Shown here: positions 50,666 through 62,691 of the stretch, piece after piece | How the letters are laid out: every line of letters starts with the position of its first letter | Position numbering within the stretch: position 1 is the first letter of the stretch | Assembly (NCBI GenBank): GCA_007844125.1 | Contig: CM017567.1 | Span: 15,134,643-15,198,642, forward strand | DNA from: Sinonovacula constricta | Taxonomy: Eukaryota > Mollusca > Bivalvia > Cardiida > Solecurtidae | Direction: 5' to 3' | DNA: 64,000 nucleotides | The notes under the pieces: model-generated | Told to the model about the DNA's origin: nothing | The model's database searches: none | The model's input: the letters and a program-made list of their open reading frames with translations, nothing else | Made by a program: the position numbers and the translations under genes

Positions 50666-53600
50666 ATCTCTTTATTGTCACAATACATCAGTCTCGTATC
50701 AGGTTACATACCATTCGTTCTACCACGGGCATCTCTTTATTGTCACAATATATCAGTCTCGTATCAGGTTACATACCATCCGTTCTACCACGGGCATCTC
50801 TTTATTGTCACAATATATCAGTCTCGTATCATGTTACATGCCATTCGTTCTACCACGGCATCTCTTTATTGTCACAATATATCAGTCTCGTATCAGGTTA
50901 CATACCATCCGTTCTACCACGGGCATCTCTTTATTGTCACAATATATCAGTCTCGTATCAGGTTACATACCATCCGTTCTACCACGGGCATCTCTTTATT
51001 GTCACAATATATCAGTCTCGTATCAGGTTACATACCATCCGTTCTACCACGGGCATCTCTTTATTGTCACAATATATCAGTCTCGTATCAGGTTACATAC
51101 CATCCGTTCTACCACGGGCATCTCTTTATTGTCACAATATATCAGTCTTGTATCAGGTTACATACCATTCGTCCTACCACGGGCATCTCTTTATTGTCAC
51201 AATATATCAGTCTCGTATCAGGTTACATACCATCCGTTCTACCACGGGCATCTCTTTATTGTCACAATATATCAGTCTCGTATCAGGTTACATACCATCC
51301 GTTCTACCACGGGCAACTCTTTATTGTCACAATATATCAGTCTTGTATCAGGTTACATACCATTCGTCCTACCACGGGCATCTCTTTATTGTCACAATAT
51401 ATCAGTCTTGTATCAGGTTACATACCATCCGTTCTACCACGGGCATCTCTTTATTGTCACAATATATCAGTCTCGTATCAGGTTACATACCATCCGTTCT
51501 ACCACGGGCAACTCTTTATTGTCACAATATATCAGTCTTGTATCAGGTTACATACCATTCGTCCTACCACGGGCATCTCTTTATTGTCATAATATATCAG
51601 TCTCGTATCAGGTTACATACCATCCGTTCTACCACGGGCATCTCTTTATTGTCACAATATATCAGTCTCGTATCAGGTTACATACCATCCGTTCTACAAC
51701 GGGCATCTCTTTATTGTCACAATATATCAGTCTCGTATCAGGTTACATACCATCCGTTCTACCACGGGCATCTCTTTATTGTCACAATATATCAGTCTCG
51801 TATCAGGTTACATACCATTCGTTCTACCACGGGCATCTCTTTATTGTCACAATATATCAGTCTTGTATCAGGTTACATACCATCCGTTCTACCACGGGCA
51901 TCTCTTTATTGTCACAATATATCAGTCTCGTATCAGGTTACATACCATTCGTCCTACCACGGGCATCTCTTTATTGTCACAATATATCAGTCTCGTATCA
52001 GGTTACATACCATCCGTTCTACCACGGGCATCTCTTTATTGTCACAATATATCAGTCTAGTTTCAGGTTACATATCATCCGTTCTACCACGGGCATCTCT
52101 TTATTGTCACAATATATCAGTCTAGTATCAGGTTACATACCATCCGTTCTACCACGGGCATCTCTTTATTGTCACAATATATCAGTGTCGTATCAGGTTA
52201 CATACCATCCGTTCTACCACGGGCATCTCTTTATTGTCACAATATATCAGTCTTGTATCAGGTTACATACCATTCGTCCTACCACGGGCATCTCTTTATT
52301 GTCACAATATATCAGTCTCGTATCAGGTTACATACCATCCGTTCTACCACGGGCATCTCTTTATTGTCACAATATATCAGTCTCGTATCAGGTTACATAC
52401 CATCCGTTCTACCACGGGCAACTCTTTATTGTCACAATATATCAGTCTTGTATCAGGTTACATACCATTCGTCCTACCACGGGCATCTCTTTATTGTCAC
52501 AATATATCAGTCTCGTATCAGGTTACATACCATCCGTTCTACCACGGGCATCTCTTTATTGTCACAATATATCAGTCTCGTATCAGGTTACATACCATCC
52601 GTTCTACCACGGGCAACTCTTTATTGTCACAATATATCAGTCTTGTATCAGGTTACATACCATTCGTCCTACCACGGGCATCTCTTTATTGTCATAATAT
52701 ATCAGTCTCGTATCAGGTTACATACCATCCGTTCTACCACGGGCATCTCTTTATTGTCACAATATATCAGTCTCGTATCAGGTTACATACCATCCGTTCT
52801 ACCACGGGCATCTCTTTATTGTCACAATATATCAGTCTCGTATCAGGTTACATACCATCCGTTCTACCACGGGCATCTCTTTATTGTCACAATATATCAG
52901 TCTCGTATCAGTTTACATACCATTCGTTATACCACGGGCATCTCTTTATTGTCACAATATATCAGTCTTGTATCAGGTTACATACCATCCGTTCTACCAC
53001 GGGCATCTCTTTATTGTCACAATATATCAGTCTCGTATCAGCTTACATACCATTCGTCCTACCACGGGCATCTCTTTATTGTCACAATATATCAGTCTCG
53101 TATCAGGTTACATACCATCCGTTCTACCACGGGCATCTCTTTATTGTCACAATATATCAGTCTAGTTTCAGGTTACATACCATCCGTTCTACCACGGGCA
53201 TCTCTTTATTGTCACAATATATCAGTCTAGTATCAGGTTACATACCATCCGTTCTACCACGGGCATCTCTTTATTGTCACAATATATCAGTGTCGTATCA
53301 TGTTACATACCATCCGTTCTACCACGGGCATCTCTTTATTGTCACAATATATCAGTCTCGTATCAGGTTACATACCATCCGTTCTACCACGGGCAACTCT
53401 TTATTGTCACAATATATCAGTCTCGTATCAGGTTACATACCATTCGTCCTACCAAGGGCATCTCTTTATTGTCACAATATATCAGTCTCGTATCAGGTTA
53501 CAGACAATTCGTTCTACCACGGGCAACTCTTTATTGTCACAATATATCAGTCTCGTATCAGGTTACATACCATTCGTCCTACCACGGGCATCTCTTTATT

Positions 53601-54936
53601 GTCACAATATATCAGTCTCGTATCAGGTTACAGACAATTCGTTCTACCACGGGCATCTTTTTATTGTCACAATATATCAGTCTCGTATCAGTTTACATAC
53701 CATCCGTTCTACCACGGGCATCTCTTTATTGTCACAATATATCAGTCTCGTATCAGGTTACATACCATCCGTTCTACCACGGGCATCTCTTTATTGTCAC
53801 AATATATCAGTCTCGTATCAGGTTACATACCATCCGTTCTACCACGGGCATCTCTTTATTGTCACAATATATCAGTCTTGTATCAGGTTACATACCATTC
53901 GTTCTACCACGGGCATCTCTTTATTGTCACAATATATCAGTCTAGTATCAGGTTACATACCATTCGTTCTACCACGGCATCTCTTTATTGTCACAATATA
54001 TCAGTCTAGTATCAGATTACATACCATCCGTTCTACCACGGGCATCTCTTTATTGTCACAATATATCAGTCTTGTATCAGGTTACATACCATTCGTTCTA
54101 CCACGGGCATCTCTTTATTGTCATAATATATCAGTCTCGTATCAGTTTACATACCATCCGTTCTACCACGGGCATCTCTTTATTGTCACAATATATCAGT
54201 CTCGTATCAGGTTACATACCATCCGTTCTACCACGGGCATCTCTTTATTGTCACAATATATCAGTCTCGTATCAGGTTACATACCATCCGTTCTACCACG
54301 GGCATCTCTTTATTGTCACAATATATCAGTCTTGTATCAGGTTACATACCATTCGTTCTACCACGGGCATCTCTTTATTATCACAATATATCAGTGTCGT
54401 ATCAGGTTACATACCATCCGTTCTACCACGGGCATCTCTTTATTGTCACAATATATCAGTCTAGTATCAGGTTACATACCATCCGTTCTACCACGGGCAT
54501 CTCTTTATTGTCACAATATATCAGTCTAGTATCAGGTTACATACCATCCGTTCTACCACGGGCATCTCTTTATTGTCACAATATATCAGTCTAGTATCAG
54601 GTTACATACCATCCATTCTACCACGGGCATCTCTTTATTATCACAATATATCAGTCTCGTATCAGGTTACATACCATTCGTTCTACCACGAGCATCTCTT
54701 TATTATCACAATATATCAGTCTAGTATCAGGTTACATACTATCCGTTCTACCACGGACATCTCTTTATTGTCACAATATATCAGTCTAGTATCAGGTTAC
54801 ATACCATCCGTTCTACCACGGGCATCTCTTTATAATCACAATATATCAGTCTAGTATCAGGTTACATACCATCCGTTCTACCACGGGCATCTATTTATTG
54901 TCACAATATATCAGTCTTGTATCAGGTTACATACCA
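50649..54936. repeat. 65-bp minisatellite, about 66 units, seeded by a SINE 5' end
   Basis: The unit is CATCTCTTTATTGTCACAAT, ATATCAGTCTCGTATCAGGT, TACATACCATCCGTTCTACC, ACGGG. Its CCGTTCTACCACGGGC segment is the reverse complement of the SINE 5' end at 50,649-50,665; the rest is SINE 5' flank. The + strand consensus has no TAA, TAG or TGA, so all three forward frames are open (up to 630 codons with a 65-residue repeat), broken only where a CTAG variant occurs. 64-bp units occur near 50,857 and 53,977. Confidence 0.97.
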
Positions 54937-55510
54937 AAAGTAGCACGTGTTCAGTCATAGAAAATACACGATAATTATTTGACTTGTAAAAGAGAAAGAT
55001 TTCTGAGTTTTCTTTTTTCATGAAGCAATACAATGTTGCAATTTTCTTGGTTAGTACTCGACATGTTATAAATATAAGTACAGCACAGAAAGTATATCCA
55101 CAGTTCAATAAAAGTACATAACAGTAGCAGCAAAATTAACTTAAAATGTGAGATACCTTGTAAATTACATAATGATATAATATAATATAAGATCTGTTCA
55201 TTTGTGAATTCCAAATTATCTTTTAACATCAACGTCAATAAATCGATGCCTGTCAATCTTCTTAGTTATTCGCAATATTCGCGTCTTAAAAAAATAAAAA
55301 ATGATCTTCTCTAGAATTGTTATAGAATAAAAAATTGACAACCACCTTCAAATTCTCTAGAATTGTTATAATAATCTCCACTTCTGTCAATTTTTGCGCT
55401 CAGTGAAATGTGATATACATTTTTTTCCTGTTTTTTTTTTTTTTTCTATGTCGTATTCCGCTGCGTTCATTTGAAAAAAAAAATCAAGAAAGGCGACCAT
55501 GAATCACGCT
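54937..55510. other. Unique intergenic DNA
   Basis: The only structure is a short direct repeat of TCTCTAGAATTGTTATA (about 55,306-55,325 and 55,354-55,372). The minus-strand frame at 54,975-55,256 has no recognisable domain. Confidence 0.5.
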
Positions 55511-55850
55511 TTAAAGGTGATATCCGACAGTTTGCTTATATCTTAAAATATCCATTGTTTCCAAGTCTATAAATAATAACGATTTGGATTTCAGCTTAAA
55601 ATAGATATCGACGTCAGAGACCCTGATGAACATGTAATTAAGGGACATCAAAGTAAGTAGTCACGTGGTTTTCTTAGTTTAAGATAAGATAACTGTGTCA
55701 GCGCTGCTCGGATAAGTAGGGAGCTACGCGTCACTTTCCGCATGGATATGGGCACCAATAAACAGCGTTTTGCGGGATCTTTTCGGGTAAGAAAAATTGT
55801 CCGGTTGCATGAGAGAAAAAAGAGCCCAAACTGTCGGACACCACGTTTAA
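55511..55850 (+). mobile_element. TTAA-type MITE copy 4, internally deleted
   Basis: The element is about 340 bp with TTAA at both ends (TTAA-AGGTGATATCC and GGACACCACGT-TTAA) and the terminal words TCCGACAGTTTG and CAAACTGTCGGA. It retains the core AATAGATATCGACGTCAGAG, the CACGTGGTTTTCTTAGTTTA box and GTTTTGCGGGATCTTTTC, but lacks about 130 bp of the left interior found in copies 3 and 7. Confidence 0.9.
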
Positions 55851-55944
55851 TGAAGTCCCGTTTCTGTTTGTTCACTAACGGAGGGGATTGATAATAAATA
55901 TGTTCATTCAGAATGCAATCGTCTTATGATTAGGACATATCAGA

Positions 55945-56165
55945 GATGGATCCAGGGGAGTGTGTGTGGGGGTGGTGGGGGTGTGGGTTGGGTTGCATCT
56001 CCCATCCCCACCTACCAACTAGGTAAAAGAGTAGAGCTGTGAAAACACATGTTAGCTTACAAATACTTACTGTGTGTGTATATTTAGTATTTACTGAGAT
56101 GAAGTTGAATGGATCTTGATTCATAATCCCCTCCACCCACACACACCGACATTTTCTGGATCCGT
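55945..56165. mobile_element. Small foldback element with G-rich arm
   Basis: The left arm has ATGGATCCAGG followed by GGAGTGTGTGTGGGGGTGG. The right arm near 56,128-56,165 has CCCTCCACCCACACACACC followed by TCTGGATCC, its imperfect reverse complement. The loop is about 120-140 bp with no coding potential. The shape fits a short foldback MITE; no family is assigned. Confidence 0.5.
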
Positions 56166-56389
56166 CCCAGGGTCATATAATGTACTTTTAATCGTTACCT
56201 GTACAAATGATAAGTTCTAATAAACAGAATAACGATCCATTACAAATTTGCATTCGAGATAAACACTAAATTGTAGTTTCTGGTCACGTCTCGAAAATCT
56301 GCTGACTGAGACAGCATTGCACAACGTCCTGTTTTGCTGAAATAATTTTCATGAGTACGAACTTGAATAGGACACTTCCTGTCTTTTCA

Positions 56390-56800
56390 AACTTACGGGC
56401 GTGTGTTCAGAACATGGGGGTTGAAGGGTGCGTGAGAGCAGAATTGGGGCACGCTTTTCCGACAGGTACGCTTTACGTAATCACGTGATGCATATCACGC
56501 GCTCTGCACCCTGGCTCTTTGAGTTTGAATGAAGTTTGTGCGGATCGTGGTGTTGAGGCTTAGCCAAAGGATTAACCTGCTGTATAGGGGGCGCTGCTTC
56601 ATTCCGGTGTGAGGTCAACTTCTTGTTCATGTCGTCAATGTCCGATTTTTTACGGAACACATGCGATATTTATCACCGAATGTTACTGACCGCGCGTGCT
56701 GTTTGTTTGCCTGTTAACGAGATTTTCCGGAGACACGCGACTGACGGTAAATAAAGGACGCCCGCTGGTCGCACGCTCTCGCGAGATTCAACGTGATCTG
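56390..56800. promoter_or_regulatory. CpG-rich candidate regulatory region
   Basis: CpGs are frequent compared with the flanks. Two palindromes abut exactly: TTACGTAA (56,473-56,480, C/EBP or PAR-bZIP type) and TCACGTGA (56,481-56,488, E-box of MITF/USF type), then ATCACGCGC. CTCTCGCGAGAT, another palindrome, lies near 56,777-56,786. It could be the promoter of a gene outside the recognised features; this is inference. Confidence 0.25.
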
Positions 56801-57139
56801 AATAGCGATTTCATCTTCTAATACCCACTTTTTCTGCGCCCAAAACAGTGTAATTGATTTTGAAAACTGAATATCATGTTATTTTACATGCAATGGCCGG
56901 ATGCGTAATTATTAACTATTATGAATGAAAACAAAGATTCGAGAAGTTCATTAAAATAATCATATAAGTTTAAATTTCCCGTACAAAATATGTTGCATCT
57001 TTGCTCAAGCGCTGCATCTTTGCTTAAGCTCTTAACAAACTTAGTGTAAGTTTATTACCACGGTTCGTTCTGACTCCATAGCTTAAGGATCATATGTATA
57101 GAAATAGAAATGGATAAATTTTAAACTTTCGATGCTTCA

Positions 57140-57380
57140 TTACAAGATATCTAGCAATTTGCCATCGCGCGTGCAAATAATATTTATCAAGTGGCGTGTC
57201 TGGTCGGAGCTGATCTGACAGGTGTCCGTCAAATCCATGGAGGGTTCGTCATTTGGGATAATAACTGTTTCTGTGCGAATTTGTTTCTGTCTTCTCTTTG
57301 TATTCCACTTCCACGGTCTCCCCAAATTTAGCTCTCCCGCTCTTTTTTTTCTTATTGGTCTCTACCTCTATTTGCGGGTA
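57140..57380 (-). CDS. Possible terminal coding exon, unknown protein
   Basis: On the minus strand a frame open from about 57,380 to a TAA at 57,140 reads RKKRAGELNLGRPWKWNTKR, then RQKQIRTETVIIPNDEPSMD, then LTDTCQISSDQTRHLINIIC and a TRDGKLLDIL end. It is balanced in composition with a basic first half (KKR, TKRR) and an acidic/polar second half, unlike the low-complexity frames around it. There is no suitable ATG at its start, so it would have to be a 3' exon; no strong splice acceptor with a pyrimidine tract is visible upstream. I do not recognise the family, and chance is quite possible. Confidence 0.2.
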
Positions 57381-58644
57381 TCATTTTTGTACGCGACTAT
57401 CACTGACTTATAACGCTAGTTTAACTTGAACAGTATTTAAGGGCGAAACGGTTCGCTAGTTTTAACGGCTTTCAAGGACACCCTTGTTTGCACTTTGCTG
57501 TGCTGAAAACGGGTCAAGCGTGGCTAAAAACACCAGCAAATTCAATTATTTGTACACGTACAGGCATACTACCACTAATCCGGATACATGCACCGCCTCT
57601 TCGTCAAATTGAATCAATTGGATGCGTCTTAACTGATTTGTTAAATCACAGGTTTGCCTGAAAAATTTTGAGATATACGTGCTTTTGGTTTTACCAAGCG
57701 TTTGTTAACGATATACAGGCTCTGGTAGTCACGGCAAAATCTCAATACAAACTAATATATTTATAGTTTTTTCTAAATTTTCCTGACTATTTCTGTGATA
57801 AGACACGTTTTATAATTATTTATATCGGCTTGGGTATATTAAAATAGGGTTCTTTCAATTTAAAATGATGACAACACAGATTAAAACTACAGCCGCCATT
57901 TTGTACAAAGTGTTCCAATGTTCTCGTGCGCCGTATGTCTGGACGCAGCACCTTATTTCTTTGCACGTGACATTGACTTTTCATAAAAATAAATAAATCG
58001 GAAAACATGATATTGCTTGCAATAAATATCAGTTTATGTGAAGCGCGGTTCTTACCTTTTTTCAAATCAGACATATAAAATACAACCCACTGACAACCAT
58101 TACCAAACCGCGATCTGTGTTCAGATTTAACACATCTTCATTTGTTGGCAACCCGCATTTGTTTTCTACCTTCTCACCAGTTGCTGGATTTTAACGGTTA
58201 TCGATTCAGGCAACTGTTGGTGGGTCTATTGTTTTTGGTTCTTGTTTGTTGGGTCTGTTGTTTGATTGCTCCTATCTGCCACTTAGTTCATATGGCACAA
58301 TAATAAGAAAAAGAAAATGTTAAGAAACCGGCGTTCCACCATAATTGTTGTGTTTAGTTTGAACTTTACAACTGGTGATCAGTGTAGTGTCCTTAGCACT
58401 GGCCTTCGTGTAGTTTGTATACCCTTTTCAGGTTTCCACTTTGCCAACGTTCTTTATTTTTGGTTTAAATAAAGATGACAAAGTATGACTTTTTTCTGGT
58501 GATTTGACAAGGCGATAATCCGTGAGGTGTTAACGTTGAAATACCTGTGGTATTTCTGTAAGGTATATATAATGTGTCATTATATTATAATTTTATTTTT
58601 TCTTTTATATATATATACACACATATGTACACTGGTCCTGCTAC

Positions 58645-58805
58645 TACTACCACTTCGATTCTACGACGACCACGCCCACTACTAGACGACGACTACGACG
58701 ACGACGACGAGACGACGACGACGACGACGAAGACGACGACGGGCGACGACGGAGACGAGACGGCGACGACTACGACAACACAACAACAACAACGAACGAC
58801 TACTA

Positions 58806-58846
<41 letters not shown>

Positions 58847-58967
58847 ACGACTACGACCACTACTACGACGACTAGACTACTACGAGAGACTACTACCACG
58901 ACTCTACTCTACTACTACTACTACGGCGACGACTACTACGACTACCCTACTAACTACAACAACAACA
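58645..58967. repeat. (GAC)n/(ACT)n trinucleotide tract
   Basis: This stretch of GAC, GACGA, TAC and ACA triplets includes about 14 uninterrupted GAC near 58,806-58,846. The T/D/Y-rich frame (58,574-59,023) is a by-product. Confidence 0.95.
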
Positions 58968-59035
58968 ACAACAAATACTACTACTACTACTTCTACTACT
59001 ACTACTACTACTACTACTACTAGTACTACTACTAG

Positions 59036-59071
<36 letters not shown>

Positions 59072-59216
59072 CACTACTACTACTACTTCCACTACTACTA
59101 CTACTACTACTACAACTACTTCTTCTACTACTACTACTACTACTTCTACTACTACTACTACTACTTCTACTACTACTACCACTACTTCTACTACAACAAC
59201 AACTACTACTACTACT
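58968..59216. repeat. (CTA)n microsatellite, left half
   Basis: This is nearly pure CTA with occasional TTC, ACC and CAA triplets. It continues after the hAT-type insertion at 59,217-59,733, so the two halves were once a single tract. Confidence 0.95.
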
Positions 59217-59733
59217 CAGGGCTGGAAAAATACGCTAGCCCGACGTCCCGGACTAGTCAACATGTAGTTTCGGGCTACTGACCATTGGTCATTAAATTAG
59301 TCCCGGGCTAGTCATTAAATAGACGACCGGACAAGTGACAATACACAGCGGTACCTAATTAGCGATGCAACCAATCAAGCTATCGCCTGGGGGCGTTTTA
59401 TCAACACCACGTAATGGCTTCGCATAGACAATTCAAACGCATCCCAAAACAGCCAATCACGACGCGCGATACATCAACGCTTAACATGATCGGCCAATCA
59501 ATGTGTAGGTGACAAATAACGGCATTAATACTGCATATTAAAGTACATGTGATAAGTGATAATTGATTTGCGAACTTTTTAAACTCGGCACGCGTTTATA
59601 CCTTGTTTGTTAGTTATATATATGACAAATTAGTGTCCATTTATTGAAAATGATGCACATTTTCGGACAAGTCATCTTTGTCCTGGTTACTAGTCCGGGA
59701 CTAGTCATGAAAAAGAAAATTTTTCCAGCCCTG
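59217..59733. mobile_element. hAT-type MITE inserted in (CTA)n
   Basis: The 517-bp element has terminal inverted repeats CAGGGCTGGAAAAAT at 59,217 and ATTTTTCCAGCCCTG ending at 59,733. The CAGGG start is characteristic of hAT elements. The flanking 8 bp are CTACTACT on both sides, consistent with an 8-bp target-site duplication but trivial inside (CTA)n. Subterminal copies of GGGCTAGTCA/CCCGGACTAGTCA occur near both ends. No transposase frame is present. Three CCAATCA words lie inside. Confidence 0.85.
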
Positions 59734-59745
59734 CTACTACTACTT

Positions 59746-59791
<46 letters not shown>

Positions 59792-59850
59792 TACTACTAC
59801 TTTTACTACTACTACTACTGCTATTACTACTACTACTACTACTACTACTG

Positions 59851-59911
<61 letters not shown>

Positions 59912-59931
59912 TACTCCTACTTCTACTACTA
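59734..59931. repeat. (CTA)n microsatellite, right half
   Basis: CTA repeats with rare CTG, CCA and TTC triplets directly follow the hAT-type element. The poly-L, poly-S and poly-V frames are artefacts. Confidence 0.95.
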
Positions 59932-59942
59932 TACCACAATTT

Positions 59943-60433
<491 letters not shown>

Positions 60434-60937
60434 TTAAAGGTGTATCCATGCCTATATTTAACGCATCTAACAACATCTTACCCCTTGTTCTGAACAATTT
60501 TTTGACATATTTCCTGCATAAACTTATGCTTTGGTTTAAGTCTGTCAATAAAATTACCTCAATTGTAAGATTGTAAAAATCGTGAAATATATCGCATTAA
60601 ATGTCACTTATGTCCAAATCCATTAATAAGCACGATATGGATTTCAGCAAAGATAGATGCCGATGTCAAAGCAGATTACCCGGATAGTCACGTAACTGAT
60701 CTCAAATAAATTGTGGTCACGTTGTTTTCTTAGTTTAAAAAAATATCTATAACGTACAACTTGGCTTGGACAGGAAATACATTTTATAATGACTTGAGAC
60801 AAGTGAGGTGCTGTGATTTTTTTCACATAGACATAGGGCACCAATAAATTGCATTTTGCGGGATCTTTTTAAGTAACAATAATTTATTTAATTGCCTGGG
60901 AGAAGAAAATAGTCTAAACTGTCGGCTACCAACTTTG
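60434..60937 (+). mobile_element. TTAA-type MITE copy 5, decayed
   Basis: The left end TTAAAGGTGTATCC is preserved but the following GACAGTTTG is lost. The right end CTAAACTGTCGGCTACCAACT is clear. The middle retains AGATAGATGCCGATGTCAAAG (diverged core), the GGTCACGTTGTTTTCTTAGT box, GGGCACCAATAAATTGC and TTTTGCGGGATCTTTTTAAG. Length is about 500 bp, with no coding capacity. Confidence 0.8.
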
Positions 60938-61019
60938 ATCCCGACCGCGACATTCCAATGGTGTTAAAATGGTTGTGATGTAGCGCCCATGCAAACGTTA
61001 AAGGAAGTATAAAGATTGT

Positions 61020-61110
61020 TTCCACGACATTGTTATGTCGCGGCCCGTGATCGAACCCGGGGCCTCCCGTACCTGGAGCCGGGAGCAAAGTGCCTTGGAC
61101 TGTCAAAAGG
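61020..61110 (-). mobile_element. tRNA-derived SINE remnant, second family
   Basis: On the minus strand, CAAGGCACTTTGCTCCCGG leads into GGAGGCCCCGGGTTCGATCA, with a B box GGTTCGATCAC close to consensus. The downstream CTTCCTTTAACGTTTGCATG continues as SINE-like body on the lower-coordinate side. The A-box end is decayed. The head differs from the 19.4/31.1/50.6-kb family. Confidence 0.55.
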
Positions 61111-61111
61111 A

Positions 61112-61221
61112 CATTATGTAACCTCTACCGACGATCTCCAAAGGTCACTGATTCCTACACCAGCCACATTATGTAACCTCTACCGACGATCTCCAACGGT
61201 CACTGATTCCTACACCAGCCA
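61112..61221. repeat. Two tandem copies of a 55-bp segment
   Basis: ACATTATGTAACCTCTACCG ... TTCCTACACCAGCC is present twice in direct tandem with one visible difference (CCAAAGG versus CCAACGG). It is a recent simple duplication at the edge of the SINE remnant. Confidence 0.95.
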
Positions 61222-62691
61222 CAGTAACTGTTGCATAACCGCCCAGAGACTGCTATCAAGCATCTTCTACAGATGGAAAGAATAGATATTCTAAATGATA
61301 TTTTCGCGATTAGTTCTGTCTAAAAATTCAGTGTTTAAAATCGTATTATATCGTTTATACAAATAGTATGCCCTAATTCCCCAAAGCAGTGATTCGAAAT
61401 TGTTAAATGTATCTTATGTAGGCATTATAATTTATACAAGATTATTTTGCATAATATTTAATTCCTATATGAAGAGATGGGTCCGATTTTATTGTACCAT
61501 GTTAATTTCTAACAAATGGTGACAAATGATCCCCAGTTGTAAACACACGCTGTTATACCCTTTTTCTGTTAAAAATGAATCTCTACACATATAATTGTAT
61601 GTCACATCAACAATCGCCATCAAAAGCATCGTCACAAAATATGTTACACAGATAGATTATTGTTCGGATATCGGGGCAGAGGTCAATGAATACACAAGCA
61701 TTTGAGTATACATAGCAAAGGTATACAGGTGTAAAATGTATCATTATACGGGCTCAGTTTCAGTTACACACTTGTTACATGTGTCATTTCATTTGTAAAG
61801 AATTGTAAGTGTTATTTGTTACAAATATTGTAAATCAGTGCACATGCCTCTATTACTAATTGCTGGCAAGGAATTACTGGTTGATAAAGAAAACTACATT
61901 CAGCCATATAACTGCACACGTCTGTTCATAAAATTGACATCTGTCAATATTATAATATATTCAAATATTATTTCCTTTTTGAAAAAAGATAAAATCAACA
62001 TTTAAATTTTTATTGCTTTTTTACTAGTTTCCGTACAAGTCAGAGTTTCGAAGAGTGAAATAAATTTAAAGTAACCACTTTAAAGATGATCTGCTAAAAT
62101 TACAAAACGCGATAAAATAACAACAGTTTATTGCCGCAAGTACGAAGACATTTGGAGAGCGGCAGCTATAGCCTTTAGAAGAATAATTTTCGACTTGCAC
62201 TATTTAATATCACCTGTATATACCAGTTTTACAACTTGCCATTTTATTGTTTGGTTTTAGCCTTTGACTGATCAAGATGATCTTGAAAAATATCGTCTCG
62301 TGTTATAAATCCAATATTCGCAGCCGTTGTAGTTTTCCTTTCCACTTCATTTAATGCAATGAGCTGGGATGTTTTCCAATTTGTGCAGGATGTTGTTTAA
62401 TAGAGGTTTGGGGACGTGAAGTGATCAGTTTTACGCTCCATCTTCATTTTTGTACAAAATTGTTGCATGGACTTTTGGAATTTTACGATGGCATTTTTTT
62501 TACAAATATCTTGTGAAACACGTGTTTCCAGGCGTAATTTTGAGAAGTGTTTTTTTTTTGTGATAATAATAAAGCAAATCTGATAGAACTTCCACGAATT
62601 TAATACCCTTATAAAAAGATTTGCAGTCCCGTGCTCTAAACACTAGGCTAGCATAGAAATGAGTGTCGAGTCATCCGAAGGAGGTTTTTTA

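Larger units (their letters stand above)
55851..58640. other. Intergenic DNA with CpG-rich part and small elements
   Basis: This contains a foldback element (about 55,945-56,165), a CpG-rich block (about 56,390-56,800) and one possible short exon on the minus strand (57,140-57,380), listed separately. The rest is unremarkable AT-rich DNA. Confidence 0.45.
60938..62691. other. Intergenic DNA with SINE remnant and 55-bp duplication
   Basis: Apart from the two elements listed below (61,020-61,110 and 61,112-61,221) I see nothing to annotate. Confidence 0.5.

Noticed and set aside
50675..54854. Forward open frames of up to 630 codons (repeat peptide with SQYISLVSGYIPSVLPRASL)
   Set aside because: All three forward frames are open because the 65-bp unit lacks stop trinucleotides. 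The same peptides repeat in every frame, with no unique sequence or gene context.
47561..54936. CRISPR array
   Set aside because: Units are contiguous near-identical repeats without unique spacers, and the genome context is eukaryotic.
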